A stretch of 30,609 nt of DNA from NCBI GenBank assembly GCA_900546735.1, contig URDW01000004.1, forward strand, positions 1 through 30,609, read 5' to 3'. Under the pieces are notes generated by a model. It ran no database searches, was not told the origin of the DNA, and was given only the letters and a program-made list of their open reading frames with translations. Both the position numbers and the translations under genes were made by a program. The stretch is from an uncultured Oscillospiraceae bacterium. GTDB lineage: Bacteria; Bacillota; Clostridia; Oscillospirales; Acutalibacteraceae. Of this stretch, positions 14,874-22,448 are shown piece by piece; the stretch's first letter is position 1; every line of letters begins with the position of its first letter.

Positions 14874-15521
14874 ATGAACAGCAAAACTAAAAAAATCACA
14901 ACAATCGGTATGCTATGTGCAATTACATATGTAATCATGGCCGTTGGAAGAATACCTGTCATATTGTTTTTGAAATATGACCCGTCGGACGTTATAGTTA
15001 CTTTAGGTGGATTGATTTGGGGGCCGATGACTTCTTGCATTGTATCGGTTATTGTAGCAACTATTGAAATGATAACAGTTAGTGACACAGGAATTTTAGG
15101 TTGCATTATGAATATTGTTCAAACGGTTTCCTTTGCGTGTACTGCTTCTGCGATTTATAAGAAAAAGCGGACTATGTCTGGCGCAGTAATTGGTCTTTTC
15201 GTTGGGTGTGTAACTACGATTTCAGTTATGATGTTGTGGAATTACCTGATTACACCGCTTTATATGGGATACCCAAGAGAAGCGGTTGTAGAATTACTGC
15301 TCCCGGCATTTCTTCCCTTCAATTTGTTAAAAAGTGTGTTAAATTCTGCGATAACATTTTTGCTATATAAACCTGTAATTACAGCCTTAAGGAAAAGCGG
15401 TTATGTTGCCGTGTCGGAGAAAGAAAATAGTAAACAAAAACGAAATGGGTTAATCTTGCTGGCTGTTATGATTATTATTACTTGTATCCTAATCATTTTA
15501 TCAATGAATGGAATTATATGA
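14874..15521 (+). CDS. ribU: riboflavin ECF transporter substrate-binding component
   Basis: RibU is the membrane S component that binds riboflavin and works with a shared energising module (EcfT and two EcfA ATPases) encoded elsewhere. The 215 residues include about six hydrophobic segments, starting with TTIGMLCAITYVIMAVGRIP and the typical KYDPSDV pocket sequence after the first helix. Control by an FMN riboswitch confirms riboflavin as the likely substrate. I place the start at ATG 14874 after GGAGG; the ATG at 14859 overlaps that site. Codons are strikingly AT-rich compared with both flanks, a sign of transfer. The stop codon overlaps a possible start of the next gene (ATGA at 15518-15521). 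Confidence 0.93.
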   Translation: MNSKTKKITTIGMLCAITYVIMAVGRIPVILFLKYDPSDVIVTLGGLIWGPMTSCIVSVIVATIEMITVSDTGILGCIMNIVQTVSFACTASAIYKKKRTMSGAVIGLFVGCVTTISVMMLWNYLITPLYMGYPREAVVELLLPAFLPFNLLKSVLNSAITFLLYKPVITALRKSGYVAVSEKENSKQKRNGLILLAVMIIITCILIILSMNGII

Positions 15522-15529
15522 GGATAGCT

Positions 15530-16225
15530 ATGAAAGAAAAGGAAAATATGGAACCTATTTATACGATAACGGGAACTGTTGTGCATGGCCGAGGAATCGG
15601 AAAGCACGTTGGGACACCTACCGCAAATATAGAAGTAGACGAACACGCGACTTTACCAGAAACAGGTGTATATGTGGCAAAAATCCTATTGGATAGTCAG
15701 ACATATTATGGTGTTACCCATGTTGGAATGCGACCTACACTTGATAACGATAAAGCCATTTCAATCGAAACTCATATCTTTGATTTTGATAACGATATAT
15801 ACGGGCGTACTATAACTATCTATCTATATAAAAAAATAAGAGAAGTCAGGAAATTTAATGAATTATCCTTGCTGATAGAACAAGTTACAACTGATAGATT
15901 ATCAGCCAGAAAATTTTGGGGATTAAAGCAAACAAATTGTGCCTTATATGTTGATGTCAAAAGACATTGTGTAATGATAGGTGAGCAGGAAGTGTATTTA
16001 TCAGCAAATGAATTTGAGGTCTTTTACATGCTATACTTATCGCCTCAAATTACATTTACAAAGGAACAAATCTATGAAAAGATATGGCATGAACCAACCA
16101 ATAATCATTTACACGCAGTAGAAAACACAGTTTTTCAAATACGCAAAAGGTTGAAACCCCATTGTAAAGGACACGAATATATAAAAACAGTAGTTGGCTA
16201 TGGTTATAAATTTAATTCTGATTAG
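15530..16225 (+). CDS. riboflavin kinase fused to an OmpR-type winged-helix domain
   Basis: The N-terminal half (about residues 8-127) is a riboflavin kinase domain. GTVVHGRGIGKHVGTPTAN (15-33) contains the PTAN Mg-ATP motif. GVYVAKILL, VGMRPTL and the catalytic-type Glu80 in ISIETHIFDFDNDIYG follow in family order. There is no FAD synthetase domain, unlike bifunctional RibF. The C-terminal part (about 138-229) reads as an OmpR/PhoB effector domain: LSANEFEVFYMLY, TKEQIYEKIW, VENTVFQIRKRLK and the final YIKTVVGYGYKF. It should trap imported riboflavin as FMN and may also bind nucleic acid. In size and layout it resembles Bacillus RibR (flavokinase plus regulatory domain acting on FMN riboswitches), but homology of the second domain is not shown. 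ATG 15530 follows GAGGAT; 15518 (ATGA overlap) and 15548 are alternatives. The gene is AT-rich, and its stop is the point where composition changes. Confidence 0.85.
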   Translation: MKEKENMEPIYTITGTVVHGRGIGKHVGTPTANIEVDEHATLPETGVYVAKILLDSQTYYGVTHVGMRPTLDNDKAISIETHIFDFDNDIYGRTITIYLYKKIREVRKFNELSLLIEQVTTDRLSARKFWGLKQTNCALYVDVKRHCVMIGEQEVYLSANEFEVFYMLYLSPQITFTKEQIYEKIWHEPTNNHLHAVENTVFQIRKRLKPHCKGHEYIKTVVGYGYKFNSD

Positions 16226-16375
16226 CAAAGCCAGCCGAGCCAGTCAACGGTCAAGATGAACGGCGCATACCGCGCCGCCGTTGACAGCCCCGCCCGCCTT
16301 TGCTGGCAGGCAATCAAGGGGGCGACAGCAAGGAGTGCTGCCGCCCCGCACTATTATCAGAGAGGGGGAATTTCC
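16226..16375 (+). other. GC-rich structured leader of mobile-element type
   Basis: Directly after the kinase stop codon the composition switches to GC-rich. The stretch can form a bulged stem (GTCAACGG 16243-16250 with CCGTTGAC 16278-16285, and GGCGC 16262-16266 with GCGCC 16272-16276) and a second stem (16319-16330 with 16336-16347). From memory it resembles the leader that precedes sigma-like genes on clostridial conjugative elements; a search is needed to confirm. It ends in GAGGGGG just before the sigma-like reading frame. Confidence 0.5.
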
Positions 16376-16801
16376 ATAACCGAAGATGAAGCCTATAAAG
16401 TGCATATCCAGTACACATTCAATGCCTTTTGCAAGATTGTTATTCGTCACGCCGCCATAGATGTAATTTTGAAGCTGCGCCGGAGGTGGGAACGGGAATT
16501 TTCCCTTGACTATCTGATGAATGAGAAGTTTGTCCAGCTTGCCGAGCCGGAGCAGCCTGAAGAATATCTTTTTACCGCCTGCGGCCAGACTGCCGTTCTG
16601 TACCATGCGGAACTTGCCGCCGCCCTTGCCCTCTTGCCTGAGCAGGCACAGGAAGAAATTTTCCGGTACTACTTCCTGCGCCAGCCGCAGCGCGTGATCG
16701 GCGTACATATCGGCCGGACACGCAGCACAGCGGAGCGGCATATCCAGCTTGCCTTGAAGCGGCGCCGGCGCATTGATTGGCGTAATTCTATCCATTTTTA
16801 G
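16256..16801 (+). CDS. sigma-70-like regulator of mobile-element type (start codon in doubt)
   Basis: From about 16376 the frame encodes a sigma-70-family-like protein of a type seen on clostridial integrative conjugative elements: YTFNAFCKIVIRHAAID and FSLDYLMNEKF, then a region 4-like C-terminus with LLPEQAQEEIFRYYFL and a recognition helix (VIGVHIGRTRSTAERHIQLALKRR). The only in-frame ATG (16256) lies inside the structured leader. An ideal GAGGGGG is placed seven bases before ATA at 16376-16378, where family members would begin with Met. The start may therefore have mutated from ATG, or a non-standard start is used, and the real protein would be about 141 residues. No excisionase or integrase gene follows, so this is probably a leftover backbone piece of the element that brought ribU. 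Confidence 0.65.
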   Translation: MNGAYRAAVDSPARLCWQAIKGATARSAAAPHYYQRGGISITEDEAYKVHIQYTFNAFCKIVIRHAAIDVILKLRRRWEREFSLDYLMNEKFVQLAEPEQPEEYLFTACGQTAVLYHAELAAALALLPEQAQEEIFRYYFLRQPQRVIGVHIGRTRSTAERHIQLALKRRRRIDWRNSIHF

Positions 16802-16852
16802 CATAATGATCATTCTTCAATAATTTGCACTTTTGGATAGCTCTTATAAAAT

Positions 16853-16889
16853 AAAACACGCCGCGCAGAATTTCTGCGCGGCGTGTTTT
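16853..16889. terminator. bidirectional terminator
   Basis: A 16-base perfect stem (16853-16868 with 16874-16889) has four A on the left arm and a long T-run on the right. It separates the sigma-like gene (+) from the GDPD gene (-). Confidence 0.92.
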
Positions 16890-16938
16890 TTGTGATTTTA
16901 AGCGGCACGGGATTTGTGCCTGTTGGTTTGTTGATTTT

Positions 16939-17856
16939 TCAGTACGTCAGGCAGTTGGTCGTAATGGTGTGCACGCCCCAGGAGATCAGCTGCTGCATCA
17001 CTTCGGGGTCGTCGATCGTCCATGCGCCCAGCTGCAGCCCGGCGTCGGCGCATTTCTGCACCATTTCCTGCGTGTTTTCCTCGCGGTTGCCGTCAAAGTC
17101 GATGCCGGCGTTCGGGCCAAGCGCCTTTGCCTCTTCGATCGCCTCGTCATCAATGACTTTTACCAGGTACCAAAGCGGGCAGGTGTCGGTCAGCTCGGCC
17201 ATTTTCTGCAGGTTCTCAATGTGGAAGGAGATGAAATAGGTCTGCTCTTCCATATCGTATTTCTGCACCGATCCCATGATCTCGTCGTAGTGCTCGGTGT
17301 TGTTCTTGCCCTTTAGCTCAATAATGGGCTTCATGCCGTATTCGCGGCAGATCTCCAGGTACTCGTCGAGCGTCGTGATCTTCAGGTTCGGGTAATTTTC
17401 AATGTTGCTGCCGTTGTCCACCGTGTATTCCAGCAGTTCGTCATAGGTCTTTTTTTCAATGAACGCCGTTTTGTCCATCATGCGGTATGTAATGGGGTCG
17501 TGTGTAATGACCCAAACGCCGTCCTCGGTGCGGTACACGTCGCACTCTGCACCCCAGTAACCGGCTTTGCCGGCCTCTTCAAACGCCGGGGCGGTGTTTT
17601 CGGGCGCCATGGCGCTGAACCCGCGGTGCGCGATCATCTGGATCTCGTCGGTCGATTCACCGGTGGCGATGATCTCGTATTCCTTCGGTGTGCAGTAGAT
17701 GTGCAGCCAAATCAGCCCCCCGCAGACGGCCAGAACGAGCAGCCCGGCAATGACCGATGCAGCGATCACGGCGATCTTTTGCTTTTTGGTCAGCTTCTTT
17801 TTGGGCGCGTCCGGCGTTTTTTGTACATTTGGTTTTACGGTTTTGGTTTCAGACAT
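16939..17856 (-). CDS. membrane-anchored glycerophosphodiester phosphodiesterase
   Basis: The protein has 305 residues. A lysine-rich cytoplasmic N-terminus is followed by one membrane helix (about residues 28-50) and an extracytoplasmic GDPD TIM-barrel. Catalytic motifs are IAHRGF (His77, Arg78), PENT (Glu87), ECDVYRTEDG (Glu104, Asp106) and THDP (His119). It should cleave glycerophosphodiesters to glycerol-3-phosphate and an alcohol, releasing phosphorus and glycerol from lipid or teichoic-acid debris outside the membrane. Its start at 17856 lies eight bases inside the end of the nitroreductase gene, with GGAGGG upstream, so the two are coupled. The terminator at 16853-16889 ends the operon. 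Confidence 0.93.
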   Translation of the reverse strand: MSETKTVKPNVQKTPDAPKKKLTKKQKIAVIAASVIAGLLVLAVCGGLIWLHIYCTPKEYEIIATGESTDEIQMIAHRGFSAMAPENTAPAFEEAGKAGYWGAECDVYRTEDGVWVITHDPITYRMMDKTAFIEKKTYDELLEYTVDNGSNIENYPNLKITTLDEYLEICREYGMKPIIELKGKNNTEHYDEIMGSVQKYDMEEQTYFISFHIENLQKMAELTDTCPLWYLVKVIDDEAIEEAKALGPNAGIDFDGNREENTQEMVQKCADAGLQLGAWTIDDPEVMQQLISWGVHTITTNCLTY

Positions 17857-18634
17857 CGTTTACTCCCTCCTTTGCAGCGCTGTCTGAAGGTTCGGGCATG
17901 CCTGCCGGCTGCCCGGTTTCAAAATTGCCGGCAGAGGTCCATCTGCCGTTTATGCCTTTTTCGCGCATGCCCGTTTCAAAGTGGAACTTGGCAATGCCAA
18001 AGTCGATGCTCTGGTCCGAATACGGTTCGGGCACGCCGGCGTGCAGCACGCCGTTTTCAAACTGGAACAGCACCGGCTGCCGGTTGACGGAGGACGGTGC
18101 GTTTTCCACCTGCTGCATGGCGAAAACGTATTCGTCGGGCAGCTTTTCGTCGCATACGGTAAACATTTTCTGGTACGGTTTGGAGGTCTTGTGCGTGACC
18201 CGGCGGATCATTTTTTCTTTTGCCGAAAGTTCTTTTCGCACATAGCCGAATGCAATGGCGGCGTACAGGCGCACTTTTTTCGGCAGCTTGCAAAGCTGAA
18301 AGATCTTTTCCTCTTTAAAAGTGCTGGAAAGCCAGCAGGTGCCGAGGCCGCTGTACACGGCCTCCAGCACCATTTGTTCGCCAAAGTAGCCGCAGTCCTC
18401 GCGCGCCTTTTGCGTGTCCGGGCCGCACACGGCCACAAGCGCAAAGCTGCCGCTGAGCATGGAGGACAGGCCCTTGCCCGTTTCAAACAGCACAAAGTTG
18501 AGCCCGGCCGTTTCGTTGATCCAGTCTACATACTGCTTCAGCACGTCAAGCACCTCGGGGGCGGGCGCTTTGTTCAAAAACGTGCGTCTGGAACGGCGCA
18601 TCTGCATGGCTTCAATATATTCGTGGTTCGTCAT
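17849..18634 (-). CDS. nitroreductase-like protein (putative TM1586-type)
   Basis: The protein has 261 residues and the FMN-dependent nitroreductase fold. The family opening MQMRRSRRTFLNKAPAPEVLDVL (residues 10-32) includes the Arg-Arg-Ser FMN phosphate contacts, and GYFGEQMVLEAVYSGLGTCWL (about 101-121) is the usual core helix. The C-terminal repeat-like second half (PSSVNRQPVLFQFENG) points to the TM1586-type subfamily with two half-domains. The substrate is unknown; such proteins reduce nitro or quinone groups or act as flavin-dependent oxidoreductases. It has its own promoter at 18675-18703 overlapping the asnB stop codon, and its tail overlaps the GDPD start. Confidence 0.85.
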   Translation of the reverse strand: MTNHEYIEAMQMRRSRRTFLNKAPAPEVLDVLKQYVDWINETAGLNFVLFETGKGLSSMLSGSFALVAVCGPDTQKAREDCGYFGEQMVLEAVYSGLGTCWLSSTFKEEKIFQLCKLPKKVRLYAAIAFGYVRKELSAKEKMIRRVTHKTSKPYQKMFTVCDEKLPDEYVFAMQQVENAPSSVNRQPVLFQFENGVLHAGVPEPYSDQSIDFGIAKFHFETGMREKGINGRWTSAGNFETGQPAGMPEPSDSAAKEGVNDV

Positions 18635-18674
18635 TCGTTTTACAGCTCCGTTTTCTGTACTTTTTCACAAGTTT

Positions 18675-18703
18675 ACTATATCACAATACACCTGTGATTT
18701 CAA
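18675..18703 (-). promoter_or_regulatory. promoter of the nitroreductase-GDPD operon
   Basis: TTGAAA (18703-18698) and TATAGT (18680-18675) on the minus strand with a 17-base spacer. The -35 box lies inside the last codons of asnB, and no terminator separates the two genes. Confidence 0.75.
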
Positions 18704-20516
18704 CATTGTAATTTTTGAAGAAAACGTAGATTTGGTAAATGTAGGCCAAAATCTGCGGACCGCGCATCAGCTGGCCGTACCACGGGTCTTGAATGGCGTT
18801 TGCGTCCTGCATCAGCGCGTGCACCGGCGCCGGGTCGATCAGGTCGCAAAGCGGCGTTCCCCGGTCGTTGATCGCTTCCTCGGCCAGCCGGCAAACGGCC
18901 TGAAAGAATATGGGGTTGTGCGTTTTGGGGTAGGGGCTTTTTTTGCGCCAGGCGATGTCGTAGGGCAGCTCGTTTTCAAACGCTTTTCGCACAATGCCTT
19001 TTTCGCGCCCGAAAAGCGACTTCATCTCCCACGGCATGTTGTAGGCGTATTCGACCAGCCGGCAGTCGCAAAACGGCACGCGCACCTCCAGCGAGCTTTC
19101 CATGCTCATCACATCCTTGCGCATCAAAAGCGTCTGCATGAACCACTGCAGGTTCAGCACAAACATTTCGCGCATGCGTTTTTCCCGCGGCGTGTCGCCC
19201 GGCAGACTGTCGGTCATAGCAAGCGTTTCTTCGTAGCGGGCGCGCGCGTAGGCGTCGCCGTGCGGCAAAAGGCCGTTTTTCAGTATCTGCCGGCGCACGT
19301 CGGTGCTGCGTGACCAGGGGAACGTGTCTTCAAACAAAATCGCATCGTTGTGGTACCACGGGTAGCCGCCGAAAATTTCGTCGGCGCATTCGCCGGACAG
19401 GCAGACTTTGAACTCCTTTTTGACCTCGCGGCAAAACAGCAGAAGGCTCGAGTCCACGTCGGCAAACGCCGGGTAGCCCTTGGCCAGCACGCTGTCTTTC
19501 AGGGCAGATGCCACGTCTTCGTTTTTCAGCACAATGTTTTTGTGCCTGGAGCCGATGTAGTCCGCCATCTGGCCGATGTAGTCGGAGTCCTTGTTGGGCT
19601 GGAACAGGCTTTTTTGGAAATATTTGTCGTTGTCCACATAGTCTACTGAAAATGTGTGCAGCGTTTCGCCGCGTTTTTTCATCTCGCTTTGCATCACGGC
19701 GCAGATGACTGAGGAGTCGAGCCCGCCGGAAAGAAAGGCACAGATCGGCACGTCGCTGATCATTTGGCGCCGGATGGCGTCCGTCAGCAAAAAGTGCGTG
19801 TGCTCGATCGTTTCGTCCGGCTCTTCTTTGTGCTCGGCCGCTTTCAGCTGCCAGTAGGGGAATATGGAAAGTTCGCCGTCGCGGTATTTCAGAAAATGGC
19901 CGGGCGGCAGTTCGGCAATGTCTTTAAACACCGTTTTGCCGGGCGTGGAGGCCGGCCCCAGCATAAAGATCTCGTTCAGGCCGTCTTCGTCCACAACGGG
20001 GCGCACAAACGGCATCAAAAGCATGGTCGGCACGCGGCTTGCAAATGAAAGACCGCCGCCGGATGTGCTGTAGTAAAACGGTTTCACGCCCATTTTGTCG
20101 CGCGCGGCGAGCAGCGTTTTCGTTTCGGTGTTGTAAACACCAAAGGCAAAAATGCCGTTGAGCTTGTCAAGAGCCGCCTCCTGCCATACGGCGCAGGCCT
20201 TTAAAACGATTTCGGTGTCGCTGTGCGTTTCAAATGTCTGCCCGGCGTCCTCCAGTTCTTTTTTCAGCTCCGCAGTGTTATAGATCTCGCCGTTGTAACA
20301 AATGATGTACGGCCCAAAGCGCATCGGCTGCCGGCCGTTCTCCGGGTCTACGATCGCAAGCCTGCGGTGCAAAAGCGCCGCATGGTGCTCGGTGTATTCG
20401 CCGTGTCCGTCCGGGCCGCGGCTTTTCAGGCTTTCGCTGATCTTTTCCAGTATGTTTTTTTGCTTTTCCTCTTTTAAGTCGATTTTGGAATTGAGTATAC
20501 CGGCAATCCCACACAT
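18681..20516 (-). CDS. asnB: asparagine synthetase (glutamine-hydrolysing)
   Basis: It makes asparagine from aspartate with ATP and glutamine. The mature protein begins with the catalytic Cys2 of the class II amidotransferase domain (MCGIAGIL), with SRGPDG and HRRLAIVD after it. The synthetase domain carries the ATP pyrophosphatase loop SGGLDSSV. At 611 residues it is full length. ATG 20516 is required because Cys2 must be N-terminal after Met removal; AGAGGTGAT lies seven bases upstream, whereas the in-frame GTG at 20525 overlaps that site. Some family members glutaminate or amidate other substrates in cell-wall work, but this protein has the ordinary AsnB architecture. Confidence 0.93.
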   Translation of the reverse strand: MCGIAGILNSKIDLKEEKQKNILEKISESLKSRGPDGHGEYTEHHAALLHRRLAIVDPENGRQPMRFGPYIICYNGEIYNTAELKKELEDAGQTFETHSDTEIVLKACAVWQEAALDKLNGIFAFGVYNTETKTLLAARDKMGVKPFYYSTSGGGLSFASRVPTMLLMPFVRPVVDEDGLNEIFMLGPASTPGKTVFKDIAELPPGHFLKYRDGELSIFPYWQLKAAEHKEEPDETIEHTHFLLTDAIRRQMISDVPICAFLSGGLDSSVICAVMQSEMKKRGETLHTFSVDYVDNDKYFQKSLFQPNKDSDYIGQMADYIGSRHKNIVLKNEDVASALKDSVLAKGYPAFADVDSSLLLFCREVKKEFKVCLSGECADEIFGGYPWYHNDAILFEDTFPWSRSTDVRRQILKNGLLPHGDAYARARYEETLAMTDSLPGDTPREKRMREMFVLNLQWFMQTLLMRKDVMSMESSLEVRVPFCDCRLVEYAYNMPWEMKSLFGREKGIVRKAFENELPYDIAWRKKSPYPKTHNPIFFQAVCRLAEEAINDRGTPLCDLIDPAPVHALMQDANAIQDPWYGQLMRGPQILAYIYQIYVFFKNYNVEITGVL

Positions 20517-20609
20517 AAATATCACCTCTCATACCCATGATATGCAGCAAGCGGCAAAACGCGCAAAACGCGGCCTTTGGCCATTTGCACAGGGGAACAA
20601 ACGGAAAAC

Positions 20610-20631
20610 GGGCGCTGCTTTTGCAGCGCCC
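20610..20631 (-). terminator. terminator of the SASP gene
   Basis: GGGCGCTGC (20610-20618) and GCAGCGCCC (20623-20631) with a TTTT loop; on the minus strand it is followed by GTTTTCCGTTTG. It lies about 40 bases past the spore-protein stop codon. Confidence 0.75.
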
Positions 20632-20670
20632 GCCGGATCCAATCCTTTAAAACTGTTTTTTGTGGTGGAC

Positions 20671-20862
20671 TTATTTCATGGATTCTTCGTAAGCCTTGAT
20701 CATCTTTTTCACCATCTGGCCGCCGACAGAACCGGCCTGCTTAGACGTAAGGTCGCCGTTATAGCCCTGCTTCAGGTTTACGCCGACTTCCTGGGCAGCC
20801 TCCATCTTAAATCTGTTGAGAGCTTCTTTCGCCTCGGGAACAACACTCTTGTTGCTTGCCAT
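20671..20862 (-). CDS. alpha/beta-type small acid-soluble spore protein
   Basis: The protein has 63 residues. It binds spore DNA and changes it to the A-like, UV-resistant form, and is broken down at germination for amino acids. Signatures: FKMEAAQEVGVNLKQGYNG, which includes the EVGV region near the germination-protease cleavage point, and the C-terminal LTSKQAGSVGGQMVKKMI, the usual clostridial SASP helix. Start: ATG 20862 after AAAGGAG. It has its own terminator and shows that the organism forms endospores. A sigma-G promoter is expected upstream but was not clearly identified. Confidence 0.95.
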   Translation of the reverse strand: MASNKSVVPEAKEALNRFKMEAAQEVGVNLKQGYNGDLTSKQAGSVGGQMVKKMIKAYEESMK

Positions 20863-21004
20863 TCGTGCACACTCCTTTACTCAAGTTTTTGCGTTTGCAA
20901 AAGTATTGTGTGACGGATTCGCCGTTTTACAAATGAAAAATTTTGCCTTTTTGTGCGCATAAAAATATACGCTTTTCCTATGGATTTTCATAGTTTATAA
21001 GTAT

Positions 21005-21033
21005 TTGCTATTTGGAATTGCGGCCGTTATAAT
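21005..21033 (+). promoter_or_regulatory. promoter of the serine hydrolase gene
   Basis: TTGCTA (21005-21010) and TATAAT (21028-21033) with a 17-base spacer, about 80 bases before the ATG. Confidence 0.75.
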
Positions 21034-21112
21034 AAAATTGCAAGAATATTGCAAAAATTTACGTTAAACGCGGGGCGGTGGCGCGCACGGCGTTTGCAGA
21101 AAGGGCGTTTTT

Positions 21113-22198
21113 ATGAAAAAAATAATTTCCGCTTGTTTGGCGGTTTGCCTTGTTGCCGGCATGTGCGCCTGTACGCGCGGCGCGCAGACGGGGGAAGTGC
21201 AGACGGCGCCGTCTGCCGAATCCACCTCGGAAACGACGACACAGCCGTCCTGGCAGTGGCAGAAGTCGTCTCCCGACGAACAGGGGCTGGATCCTGACGT
21301 ACTGGAAGAGGTGCACCGCACGTTTGACTCGTTTCCACTGCTGGCTTCGGTCATTGTGAAAAATGGCTATATCGTGGATGAATATTATAAGGACGGTTAC
21401 GACGCGCAGAGCGTGTTCGTGCTGCACTCCGCTTCCAAAAGTGTAACGAGCGCCCTGGTCGGCATTGCGGTGGAACAGGGGCTGATCGAAAGCGTAGACA
21501 CACCGATTTCCGCCTATTTGCCGCGCGTGCTGGAGCTGGACGACGAACGCTGGCAGCAGATCACGGTGCGCCATTTGCTGACGCACACCTCGGGCATCCA
21601 GACCACAGACGACGCACTTTGGGATGCTTGGCGCGAAAGCCCCAACTGGCTTGAATATATCTATGCGCTGCCGATCGTGTCGGAACCCGGCGCCCGTTTC
21701 AGCTACTCCACCGGCAACACGCATCTGCTGTGCGCCATTTTGCAGGCTGTGACCGGCGAATCGGTCGATTCGTTTGCTAAAAAGTACCTTTTCGGCCCGG
21801 TCGGCATGGAAAGCGCTTCTATTGCGGCAGATGCGCAGGGCATTTCAGACGGCGGCAACGGCGTACAGATGGATATTTATGACATGGCGCGCTTCGGGCT
21901 GCTGTTTTTAAACGGCGGCGACTGGCAGGGCACGCAGGTGGTGCCCGCACAGTGGGTGCAGGATTCCACGACCGTGCAGTTTGCACGCGACTCCGGCAGC
22001 GCCGACTACGGCTATCAGTGGTGGGTGCGTACGTTTGGCGACGCACGTTACGATGCGTATTTTGCCCAGGGACATGGCGGGCAGTATATTTTTGTTGTGC
22101 CGCAGCTGGAGCTTGTGATCGCGTTCACCAGCAATTACGAGGGACGCACCACCATCTACTGGAATTTGGTCAACGATATCGTGAATGCCTGTGCCTGA
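21113..22198 (+). CDS. lipoprotein serine hydrolase (beta-lactamase/PBP4*-like)
   Basis: The protein has 361 residues. A signal peptide (KKIISACLAVCLVAGMCAC, residues 2-20) ends in a lipobox-like MCAC with Cys20 as the lipidated residue, followed by a Ser/Thr-rich linker. The hydrolase domain has SxxK as Ser106-Ala-Ser-Lys109, the helix segment VRHLLTHTSGI, and a YST(GN) element at about 198-202 in the Tyr motif position. The usual KTG triad appears as HGGQY near residue 325-330. This combination is that of class C-like esterases, D-aminopeptidases and PBP4*-type peptidases rather than true beta-lactamases. The substrate is unknown; a cell-surface peptide or ester is likely. RBS: AGAAAGGG. 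Confidence 0.88.
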   Translation: MKKIISACLAVCLVAGMCACTRGAQTGEVQTAPSAESTSETTTQPSWQWQKSSPDEQGLDPDVLEEVHRTFDSFPLLASVIVKNGYIVDEYYKDGYDAQSVFVLHSASKSVTSALVGIAVEQGLIESVDTPISAYLPRVLELDDERWQQITVRHLLTHTSGIQTTDDALWDAWRESPNWLEYIYALPIVSEPGARFSYSTGNTHLLCAILQAVTGESVDSFAKKYLFGPVGMESASIAADAQGISDGGNGVQMDIYDMARFGLLFLNGGDWQGTQVVPAQWVQDSTTVQFARDSGSADYGYQWWVRTFGDARYDAYFAQGHGGQYIFVVPQLELVIAFTSNYEGRTTIYWNLVNDIVNACA

Positions 22199-22217
22199 CG
22201 GCCGGGCGGGCCAAAAT

Positions 22218-22253
22218 GCGGGGCGGCATGTTTTGTGCCGGCTCCGCTTTTTT
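22218..22253 (+). terminator. probable terminator of the serine hydrolase gene
   Basis: A bulged stem (GCGG/CCGC and CGGCA/TGCCG) with a seven-base loop and a following run of six T, about 20 bases past the stop codon. Confidence 0.6.
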
Positions 22254-22326
22254 GTCGGTTTTCGGGTCTTCTTCGCCGCGCATGCGAAAAAGTGTAAATC
22301 GTTCTAAATGCGCCGTATTTCGTTTC

Positions 22327-22355
22327 TTGTCTGCCGCCAAAAAGGGTGCTATAAT
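22327..22355 (+). promoter_or_regulatory. promoter in front of the decayed phosphatase gene
   Basis: TTGTCT (22327-22332) and TATAAT (22350-22355) with a 17-base spacer; AGAGGGG and ATG 22449 follow about 90 bases later. Confidence 0.65.
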
Positions 22356-22448
22356 CAAAATGGCAGTGCTGTATGTAAAAATGGATTTTGCTTTGTGACC
22401 AAATCGTTTTGCAGACGGCGGCCAAAAGATTATAAAGAGGGGATATGT

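Noticed and set aside
16244..16813. A minus-strand 189-codon frame opposite the sigma-like gene
   Set aside because: The plus-strand frame carries the recognisable sigma-like motifs; the minus frame has none.
17849..18634. A functional link between the FMN-type nitroreductase and the nearby flavin island
   Set aside because: The composition differs, and an intact terminator and opposite strand separate them; closeness alone is weak support.
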